DNA from: Planococcus halocryophilus
GTDB lineage: Bacteria; Bacillota; Bacilli; Bacillales_A; Planococcaceae
Assembly: GCF_001687585.2 (NCBI RefSeq)
Contig: NZ_CP016537.2
Location: forward strand, 2,080,001 to 2,144,000
Reading direction: 5' to 3'
Length of the DNA: 64,000 bases
Within the stretch, counting starts at the first letter, position 1. Each line of letters starts with the position of its first letter. The notes beneath the pieces are model-generated. The model was not told the origin of the DNA and did not search any database. It saw only the letters and a list, made by a program, of their open reading frames with translations. Of the stretch, positions 57,557 through 64,000 are shown in pieces. Made by a program: the position numbers and the translations under genes.

Positions 57557-57783
57557 TTAAGCACAAAACCTAACTGTACGTTTTTACAACCAGCAGGGTC
57601 TATACCTTTTGATAGCACTTTAATCTTTTTTGAAATTTCACGACCTGTTCGAAGTTTGTAAAGAAATAGATCTTTCCACCTTCTAAAAAGCTTGTCTTCT
57701 CACTCCCTCATTATACTGAAAATGAGGCTTGCACTTCAAGGTCTCTGCTCTAATTGTCGAAGTTTCGTCACGAAGCGGTAGAT

Positions 57784-58581
57784 TTATCCTTGGAACGGAT
57801 AATCTTCATTGATATAGACGCGTTCAAAGCTTGTCGCTTTACCCGTTTGATCATCCACTTCTGTGAAAAATCCACTCACCACTGAACGACCACGTTTTGG
57901 CACTTCAAATCGAGTTGGCATATTCGTTTTGAAACGATACAACACAGCTTCTTTGTTCATCCCTAATATTTCATCATATGGTCCCGTCATTCCCACATCA
58001 GAAATGTACGCAGTGCCATTTGGTAAAATACGTGCATCGGCAGTTTGTACGTGTGTATGCGTTCCAACAACCACTGAAGCACGGCCATCTAAATGCCAAC
58101 CCATCGCAATTTTTTCGCTTGTTGCTTCTGCGTGGAAATCCACAAACACTAATGGCGAAATGGCTTTAGCTTCGGCTACAAGCTCATCCGCTTTTTGGAA
58201 TGGATCTTCATGAGGCGGTAAGAACACACGGCCATGCAAATTAATAACAGACAAAGTTTGGCCATTTTTTGTGACAGTAGCCATTCCGCGACCTGGTGCT
58301 TCATCTGAAAAGTTTGCTGGGCGAATCAAATAATCAACTTCATCAATAAAATCAAAAATTTCTTTCTGGTCCCATGTATGGTTACCCATTGTTACCATAT
58401 CCACGCCCATGAATAAAAGGTCTTGATAAATAGCTTTAGTAATACCGCGACCTGCTGCTGCGTTTTCACCATTGGCAATAATTACGTCTGGTGCATATTT
58501 TCTTTTTAACCTCGGTAAATACGATTCTAGTGCATCTCTTCCGATTGATCCGACAATATCTCCAATAAATAAAATTTTCAC
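57784..58581 (-). CDS. ymdB: YmdB metallophosphoesterase
   Basis: 265 residues. Calcineurin-like phosphoesterase: GDIVGSIGRD, NGENAAAGRG, TMGNHTWDQKE, FVDFHAEATSEKIA and GTHTHVQTAD hold the two-metal site. A 2',3'-cyclic nucleotide phosphodiesterase linked to biofilm and motility control in B. subtilis. Gene order rny-ymdB as in Bacillus; spoVS, which follows ymdB in sporeformers, is absent. Confidence 0.93.
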   Translation of the reverse strand: MKILFIGDIVGSIGRDALESYLPRLKRKYAPDVIIANGENAAAGRGITKAIYQDLLFMGVDMVTMGNHTWDQKEIFDFIDEVDYLIRPANFSDEAPGRGMATVTKNGQTLSVINLHGRVFLPPHEDPFQKADELVAEAKAISPLVFVDFHAEATSEKIAMGWHLDGRASVVVGTHTHVQTADARILPNGTAYISDVGMTGPYDEILGMNKEAVLYRFKTNMPTRFEVPKRGRSVVSGFFTEVDDQTGKATSFERVYINEDYPFQG

Positions 58582-58599
58582 AAACTCACCTTTTTCCCA

Positions 58600-58641
58600 T
58601 AAGAAAAAGGCTTCTTTGAATAGACATTCATCGAAGCCTTA
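58600..58641 (-). terminator. terminator between rny and ymdB
   Basis: AAGGCTTC and GAAGCCTT pair across a long loop, with a T-run on the minus strand (58601-58606 region). It would partially uncouple ymdB from rny. Confidence 0.7.
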
Positions 58642-58647
58642 CTCTTA

Positions 58648-60207
58648 TTATTTTGCGTATTCAACTGCTCTAGTTTCTCTAATAACCGTCACTTTGATAT
58701 GACCTGGATAATCTAACTCTTCTTCTATCCGCTTCCGGATGTCTCGAGCTAAACGATGTGCTGTCATATCATCAATTTGTTCAGGTCGCACCATGATGCG
58801 AATTTCACGTCCCGCTTGAATAGCGAATGATTTCTCTACGCCTTCATACGACTCGGAAATTTCTTCGAGTTTTTCTAGGCGACGAATGTAGTTTTCCAAT
58901 GTTTCACTTCTTGCACCTGGACGAGCGGCAGACAATGCATCTGCTGCTGCGACAATGACAGAAATGATTGACGTTGCTTCTGTGTCACCGTGGTGGGAAG
59001 CAATACTGTTAATCACTACAGGATGCTCTTTGTATTTAGTTCCAAGTTCTACACCGATTTCAACGTGGCTACCTTCTACTTCGTGATCGATTGCTTTACC
59101 AATGTCATGTAGTAGTCCGGCACGACGAGCTAGTGTAACGTCTTCTCCAAGTTCAGCTGCCATTAAGCCTGACAAGAATGCTACTTCTACAGAGTGCTTC
59201 AGCACATTTTGTCCGTAACTTGTACGGTAGCGAAGGCGTCCAAGAATTTTGATCAAGTCTGGATGCAAATTATGAACTCCTACGTCAAATGTGGTTTGTT
59301 CACCAATTTCACGAATTTGTTCATCCACTTCACGTCTAGACTTCTCAACCATTTCTTCAATGCGCGCTGGATGGATACGACCATCAGATACCAGTTTTTC
59401 TAGAGCCAATCGAGCCGTTTCACGACGGATTGGATCAAATCCTGATAGAATAACCGCTTCCGGTGTATCATCGATGATTAAATCGATTCCTGTTAAGGTT
59501 TCAAGCGTACGAATGTTACGTCCTTCACGCCCGATGATACGACCTTTCATTTCATCGTTTGGCAGATTTACTACTGATACAGTAGTTTCTGCTACATGGT
59601 CTGCCGCAAATCGTTGCATCGCCAATGATAAAATATTTTTCGCTTTTTTGTCCGATTCTTCTTTTGCACGAGCTTCAGATTCTTTCATCATTACCGCAAT
59701 ATCAGTTGAAAGTTCTTTTTCAACATCTTGCAAGATAATAGATTTGGCTTCTTCTCGTGTCAAAGATGAGATTCGTTCCATTTCAGATTGTTGCTGTCGA
59801 ACTAAATCTTCGGCTTTGCTCTCCATCTGTTCAATATGCTGTTGTTTTTCTGTGAGTGCTTCGTCTTTACGTTCTAGACCCGCTTCTCTTTTGTTTAATG
59901 CATCATCCTTGCGATCCAAATTTTCTTCTCTCTGCAACAACCGATTCTCTTGTCTTTGTAGTTCAGAACGGCGTTCCCGAATATCAGATTCTGTTTCAGT
60001 ACGCAATTTATGATTTTCGTCTTTCGCTTCCAATAATGCTTCTTTTTTCAGCGCTTCAGCTTCTCGTTTTGCATCTTCGACAATTTGCTCCGCAGAGTTT
60101 TTAGCGCCTGCAATATTGGAATCGTTTGCTTTTTTTAATGCAAAATAACCAACAACTACACCGACGATGATACCAAGCAAAGCGAAGATGAACTCATTAA
60201 TACCCAT
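58648..60207 (-). CDS. rny: ribonuclease Y
   Basis: 519 residues. N-terminal membrane anchor ([22 protein letters not shown]), long coiled coil to about 195, KH domain with [19 protein letters not shown], then HD domain with [22 protein letters not shown]. Principal endonuclease of mRNA decay in Firmicutes; the membrane anchor places it at the cell periphery. RicA, encoded nearby, belongs to its specificity complex. Confidence 0.96.
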   Translation of the reverse strand: MGINEFIFALLGIIVGVVVGYFALKKANDSNIAGAKNSAEQIVEDAKREAEALKKEALLEAKDENHKLRTETESDIRERRSELQRQENRLLQREENLDRKDDALNKREAGLERKDEALTEKQQHIEQMESKAEDLVRQQQSEMERISSLTREEAKSIILQDVEKELSTDIAVMMKESEARAKEESDKKAKNILSLAMQRFAADHVAETTVSVVNLPNDEMKGRIIGREGRNIRTLETLTGIDLIIDDTPEAVILSGFDPIRRETARLALEKLVSDGRIHPARIEEMVEKSRREVDEQIREIGEQTTFDVGVHNLHPDLIKILGRLRYRTSYGQNVLKHSVEVAFLSGLMAAELGEDVTLARRAGLLHDIGKAIDHEVEGSHVEIGVELGTKYKEHPVVINSIASHHGDTEATSIISVIVAAADALSAARPGARSETLENYIRRLEKLEEISESYEGVEKSFAIQAGREIRIMVRPEQIDDMTAHRLARDIRKRIEEELDYPGHIKVTVIRETRAVEYAK

Positions 60208-60447
60208 TCGGACACCTCCTCTTGCTATTGAATTTTTTTCATTTTAAAAGATGAATGATCAAACTTGTTTCACTACAACTATTTTAAAATTAGTAAATTA
60301 TACAATTTTAATTGTATAGATGGACTTATGTCGTGTCAACCCAGGAAAGCGTATGTAGAAGTACAACGCTAGAGAGAACTTAGCAACTAGTTCCAGTAAA
60401 CGGACACACTAGTTTCCAATGAGGACAGACGTCCCTTCATTTGTTAT

Positions 60448-60486
60448 AACAAAAAGCCGCAAAGCTTCTGCTTAGCGGCTTTTTCT
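60448..60486. terminator. terminator of recA
   Basis: AAAAAGCCGC and GCGGCTTTTT form a strong stem downstream of recA, with T-run on both strands. The rest of the 296-base gap to rny shows no gene. Confidence 0.9.
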
Positions 60487-60503
60487 GACTTATAAAGCGA
60501 GTC

Positions 60504-61565
60504 TTATTTATCGTCTTCATCAATTAGAAGATTAAAGTCTTCTGGTTCATCTTTAGTTGCAGCAATTGTATACGTAGCTGCTGCCATCCCGTAAGATTCA
60601 CGGATTTTATTAGAAATCTCGTTACGGATTTCCGGGTTTTTAAGCAAGAATTGCTTAACATTTTCACGGCCTTGACCAATTCGTTCTTCGTTATATGAGT
60701 ACCATGAACCACTTTTTTGGATAATTTCCAAATCAGAACCGATATCCACGATTTCACCTTCACGAGAAATCCCTTTTCCGTACATAATATCCACTTCAGC
60801 AGTACGGAATGGTGGAGCTACTTTATTTTTCACAACTTTTATCTTCGTTCTGTTACCAATAATTTCTGTACCTGATTTTAATGCTTCTGCACGACGTACT
60901 TCTAAACGAACAGACGAATAGAATTTCAATGCGCGACCACCAGGTGTTGTTTCTGGGTTACCAAACATTACCCCAATTTTCTCACGAATTTGGTTAATAA
61001 AAATAACAATGGTATTAGATTTGTTAATAACACCAGATAATTTACGAAGGGCTTGTGACATTAAACGTGCTTGCAATCCCATATGCGAATCGCCCATCTC
61101 GCCTTCAATTTCAGCTTTTGGTACTAATGCTGCTACTGAATCGACAACGACAATATCAACTGCTCCACTGCGAACAAGTGCTTCAGCGATTTCCAATGCT
61201 TGCTCACCTGTGTCCGGTTGCGACAATAATAATTCATCAATATTAACACCCAAATTTTTTGCGTAAACTGGATCTAAAGCGTGCTCTGCATCGATAAACG
61301 CCGCAGTTCCACCAATTGCTTGAACTTCTGCAATCGCGTGAAGAGAAACCGTCGTTTTACCTGAACTTTCAGGTCCGTAAACTTCTATTACCCGTCCACG
61401 TGGATAACCGCCTATTCCTAATGCTGTATCCAATGCCAATGAACCACTTGATACGGATGATATATTACGGTCGGTTTTTTCCCCCAATTTCATGACAGAA
61501 CCTTTACCGAATTGCTTTTCTATTTGTTTTAATGCCATATCTAATGCTGCTTTACGATCGCTCAA
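60504..61565 (-). CDS. recA: RecA recombinase
   Basis: 353 residues. P-loop [12 protein letters not shown] at about 61-72, MAT/Walker [13 protein letters not shown], and [20 protein letters not shown] (L2). Forms filaments on single-stranded DNA, drives recombination and triggers LexA self-cleavage, and so also prophage induction. A LexA box lies upstream. Confidence 0.98.
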   Translation of the reverse strand: MSDRKAALDMALKQIEKQFGKGSVMKLGEKTDRNISSVSSGSLALDTALGIGGYPRGRVIEVYGPESSGKTTVSLHAIAEVQAIGGTAAFIDAEHALDPVYAKNLGVNIDELLLSQPDTGEQALEIAEALVRSGAVDIVVVDSVAALVPKAEIEGEMGDSHMGLQARLMSQALRKLSGVINKSNTIVIFINQIREKIGVMFGNPETTPGGRALKFYSSVRLEVRRAEALKSGTEIIGNRTKIKVVKNKVAPPFRTAEVDIMYGKGISREGEIVDIGSDLEIIQKSGSWYSYNEERIGQGRENVKQFLLKNPEIRNEISNKIRESYGMAAATYTIAATKDEPEDFNLLIDEDDK

Positions 61566-61646
61566 AAGAAATCCTCCTCTAAATTAAAACCTATTTTCTA
61601 TCTGCTTCTAGTATACTAGCTTATTGAGAAATACACAAGAAAAAAG

Positions 61647-61660
61647 CGAACGTTTATTCG
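61647..61660. promoter_or_regulatory. LexA box upstream of recA
   Basis: On the minus strand CGAATAAACGTTCG; consensus CGAACRNRYGTTYG with T for C at the fifth base, as also in the B. subtilis recA box. Confidence 0.8.
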
Positions 61661-61723
61661 GTTATTTATTTTTAAAAATTATTTTTAAACGTCCTATTTC
61701 ACGCGTTTCCCAATTTTGGCGAT

Positions 61724-61755
61724 AAAAAAACACGCAAAATTAAATTTTGCGTGCA
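61724..61755 (-). terminator. terminator of cinA
   Basis: CACGCAAAAT and ATTTTGCGTG form a perfect 10-bp stem (61731-61740 with 61744-61753) overlapping the last cinA codons, with a T-run on the minus strand. Confidence 0.9.
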
Positions 61756-62993
61756 TTTTCTTCTGTTAAGGTGCGGATAACATAATACAAGGCGAGTTTA
61801 ACCGCTCGTAAACGATTGGTATTGCGCATTCCTGACAATTGAAGGCGATAAGATTTAGAAGTTTCCTCTGTTGCTATTCCAATCCAAACAGTTCCTGCTG
61901 GCTGATCACCATGCGCGTCCGGTCCTGCTGCACCTGTTAATGAAACGCTAATATCGGTTTTAAATTTAGCTCGTACAGCTTCTGCCATAGCTAATGCTGT
62001 TTGCTCACTAACAACGCCGTATTCAGCAAGTAACTCAGCTGATAAGCCAAGCTGATGAACTTTCATTTCTTCATTATACGTAATGACTCCACCAGACAAA
62101 ACAGCACTTGCTCCTGGAACCGAAGCCAATTCAGACTGAAAAAGTCCTGCAGTTAAACTTTCGGCTGCAGATATTGTTTTACCTTGATGTTTCAAGAGCT
62201 CAACTACTTTAGAGGCGAGTGAATCATTATCATAACCATACAGATAATTACCTACGACATCTAAAATTTCCTCTTTAGTTCCCTCAATCAACTTCCACGC
62301 TTCTTCTGTTGTATTGGTTTTAGCTGTAATGCGTATAGTTACTTCCCCATCCGCAGCGAGTGGTGCAATTGTCGGGTTTGTTTGTTTTTCGAGAATATGG
62401 TGTAAACGGTCTTCGAGTTCTGCTTCACCGATACCATAAAAGCGCAAGACGTGTGACAAAATAATATCCGCTTTGTTTAATAAGCTTGCAAGTTTAGGTT
62501 TTGCCTCGAATTGGAACATTGGCTCCATTTCTTTCGGCGGTCCTGGTAGCAAAATATAAACACGTTCATCTTTTTTGTACATCATGCCTGGAGCCATGCC
62601 GTTATAGTTAACAAGAACGTCACTGTCTTTTAAGACCAATGCTTGCTTTTTATTATTCTCCGTCATTGGAAGTCCTGCACGTTCAAAATATGCGACGATT
62701 GAATCTAACGCTTCCACATTCATTTCAAGTGTCGTATCTAAATGACGAGCAATTGCTTCTTTCGTCAAATCATCTTTTGTGGGACCTAGTCCACCAGTAA
62801 ACAAAATAAGATCTGCTCGATTTTCCGCAATCTTGATAGCATCTTCTAACCGAGTCGGATTGTCACCGACTACGGTATGGTAATACACATTAATGCCAAG
62901 TTCCGCCAAATGATTAGACAAAAAACGAGCATTGGTATTGGTGATTTGTCCTAATAATAATTCTGAACCTACCGCAATAATTTCTGCGTTCAT
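61740..62993 (-). CDS. cinA: CinA-family protein (competence/damage-inducible)
   Basis: 417 residues. N-terminal molybdopterin-binding-like domain (NAEIIAVGSELLLGQITNTN, FTGGLGPTKDDLTKEAIA) and C-terminal CinA domain (ISAAESLTAGLFQSELASVPGAS). Members are ADP-ribose pyrophosphatases and NMN amidohydrolases of pyridine nucleotide repair. Order pgsA-cinA-recA is conserved in Bacilli. Confidence 0.94.
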   Translation of the reverse strand: MNAEIIAVGSELLLGQITNTNARFLSNHLAELGINVYYHTVVGDNPTRLEDAIKIAENRADLILFTGGLGPTKDDLTKEAIARHLDTTLEMNVEALDSIVAYFERAGLPMTENNKKQALVLKDSDVLVNYNGMAPGMMYKKDERVYILLPGPPKEMEPMFQFEAKPKLASLLNKADIILSHVLRFYGIGEAELEDRLHHILEKQTNPTIAPLAADGEVTIRITAKTNTTEEAWKLIEGTKEEILDVVGNYLYGYDNDSLASKVVELLKHQGKTISAAESLTAGLFQSELASVPGASAVLSGGVITYNEEMKVHQLGLSAELLAEYGVVSEQTALAMAEAVRAKFKTDISVSLTGAAGPDAHGDQPAGTVWIGIATEETSKSYRLQLSGMRNTNRLRAVKLALYYVIRTLTEENARKI

Positions 62994-63015
62994 TTATTCG
63001 AACCCCTTTTTGCGC

Positions 63016-63594
63016 TTATTTTGAAGTCATTAATGCGCGACGATTGGCATAGAAATAATCCCAGCCAGACCATACTGTGAAGATCAATGCGATATAAAGC
63101 ATAATTTGACCAAATGGTAAACCAACTAATACAAAGATAGTATCATGTAGTAATAATGCAGATATCGCTAAAATTTGTGCTGTGGTTTTTATTTTCCCTA
63201 AACCGCCGGCTGCAACAACTTCGCCTTCACCTGCTAGAACTAAACGTAATCCGGTTACTGCAAACTCACGGCTAATGATGATAATCACAATCCACGAAGC
63301 TGCAAATTCTAGTTCTACTAAAATGATTAAAGCTGCTGAAACTAATAGCTTATCCGCTAAAGGATCCAAAAACTTCCCAAACGTCGTAACTAAATTGAAT
63401 TTACGGGCATAGTAACCATCTATCCAATCTGTTAAGGATGCAAAGATAAAAATTAATCCCCCAACAAAGTGAGTGACGGGCATTTCAGCGCCAAAAAGCG
63501 TCATTGTTCCCCAGTCAAAGCCGGCTAACATAACTACCATAAATACAGGAATCAATAATATCCTTGAGATGGTAATCTGATTTGGTATGTTCAT
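63016..63594 (-). CDS. pgsA: CDP-diacylglycerol-glycerol-3-phosphate 3-phosphatidyltransferase
   Basis: 192 residues from ATG 63594 (GAAAGGGG upstream; the longer frame to 63633 is unlikely). Four to six membrane segments and the CDP-alcohol phosphotransferase motif DGYYARKFNLVTTFGKFLDPLADK (D-G-x2-A-R-x8-G-x3-D-x3-D). Makes phosphatidylglycerophosphate, precursor of phosphatidylglycerol. Confidence 0.95.
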   Translation of the reverse strand: MNIPNQITISRILLIPVFMVVMLAGFDWGTMTLFGAEMPVTHFVGGLIFIFASLTDWIDGYYARKFNLVTTFGKFLDPLADKLLVSAALIILVELEFAASWIVIIIISREFAVTGLRLVLAGEGEVVAAGGLGKIKTTAQILAISALLLHDTIFVLVGLPFGQIMLYIALIFTVWSGWDYFYANRRALMTSK

Positions 63595-63643
63595 TGTTGT
63601 TTCCCCTTTCAAACTTTCAAGAAAAATAACCATCCCAAGATGG

Positions 63644-64000
63644 CTATTCGACGTTTGTCAATTGAATAACGATATTTTGGGTTTGGAGCGGTTGCGTATA
63701 CTCGATGTTTTCACCATTCATAGTCAATGTAATATTAGCGTATTCACCAATGCGTACATTTACACGGTCCACTTCATCTAAATCGAGTGTTTCTTTTTCT
63801 CCAGCTTGCATAACACGCGCTTTCGAAGTTAACTCTTGTTGATTCTGATCAGTGGCGGCAACCCAGGATGGACCATCCGCAACTATTTCTAGCTGAGGAT
63901 TTGCCGTTCCTTGCCACGTGTAAGTCGTTGTTTCGCCTTTTGTTTCCTTAAGAGAAAGGACAGACCTAGGTTCTGCAGGTTTGTCCACTGGTTCTTCAGC
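63644..64000 (-). CDS. RodZ/YmfM-like protein, C-terminal part (runs off the window)
   Basis: The frame is open to the window edge and shows only the C-terminal ~118 residues. YTWQGTANPQLEIVADGPSWVAATDQ and the following beta strands fit the DUF4115 domain of RodZ, preceded by a Pro/Glu-rich linker. In Bacilli ymfM (rodZ-like) precedes pgsA and encodes a membrane protein that links MreB to cell-wall synthesis. The N-terminal HTH and membrane segment lie outside the window. Confidence 0.8.
   Translation of the reverse strand, partial: AEEPVDKPAEPRSVLSLKETKGETTTYTWQGTANPQLEIVADGPSWVAATDQNQQELTSKARVMQAGEKETLDLDEVDRVNVRIGEYANITLTMNGENIEYTQPLQTQNIVIQLTNVE

Noticed and set aside
57541..57783. Intact miaB or a new gene between ricA and ymdB
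   Set aside because: No frame beyond the 31 final codons shows MiaB motifs, and no ORF with a ribosome site is present.

Overview
The window looks like the chromosome of a low-to-moderate GC Firmicute of the Planococcaceae (Planococcus-like), carrying a complete, integrated siphovirus-type prophage. The host part reads glnR-glnA with a GlnR box, the ynbB-type PLP gene, hfq-miaA, mutL-mutS, ricA (ymcA), ymdB, rny, recA with a LexA box, cinA, pgsA and a rodZ-like gene. This is Bacillus-type synteny, but spoVS and cotE are missing where sporeformers carry them, and miaB appears reduced to a C-terminal remnant. That fits a non-sporulating relative. I saw no rRNA, tRNA or CRISPR array.

Layout. 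About 1-525: host-like flank with the end of an unidentified plus-strand gene and an SOS-controlled YolD gene. About 526-45,670: prophage of roughly 45 kb; imperfect copies of a 16-base sequence at 526-541 and 45656-45671 are candidate attachment sites. From the left, mostly on the minus strand and so read in reverse: lysis (amidase, two holins), small morons (zinc ribbon, acetyltransferase), tail (1,921-aa tail spike, Dit with an insert, 1,552-aa tape measure with an M23 peptidase, frameshifted chaperones, tail tube), head-tail connectors, capsid, scaffold, minor head protein, portal, terminase, a sigma-like late regulator, three AT-rich cargo genes, RusA and small early genes, SSB, DnaC-like loader, DnaD-like initiator, MBL-fold protein, RecT, Rad50/SbcC-like ATPase, and regulators including a Rha antirepressor. 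The plus-strand lysogeny module holds a DUF4145-like cargo gene, divergent Cro/CI genes around GTAC-centred operators, a membrane protein, an ImmA-type protease behind a LexA box, and the integrase.

How it works together. CI-like and Cro-like proteins compete at the 42.07-42.17 kb operators. ImmA would cleave the repressor after DNA damage, and its LexA box suggests that SOS also induces it directly. Early genes replicate and recombine the DNA, the sigma-like protein at 26.9 kb probably switches on the late operon (terminase to lysis), and int excises the element.

The least explained parts are: (1) a plus-strand, promoter-to-terminator structured RNA at 26.3-26.5 kb opposite the late operon; (2) the 27.4-29.6 kb cargo array, whose genes share TTG starts, ribosome sites and a recurring intergenic module; (3) structured non-coding stretches at 21.64-21.76 and 38.80-38.89 kb; (4) a plus-strand small gene at 31.4 kb behind a palindrome-flanked promoter with an unclear start. 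All of these are read by eye; no database search was possible.
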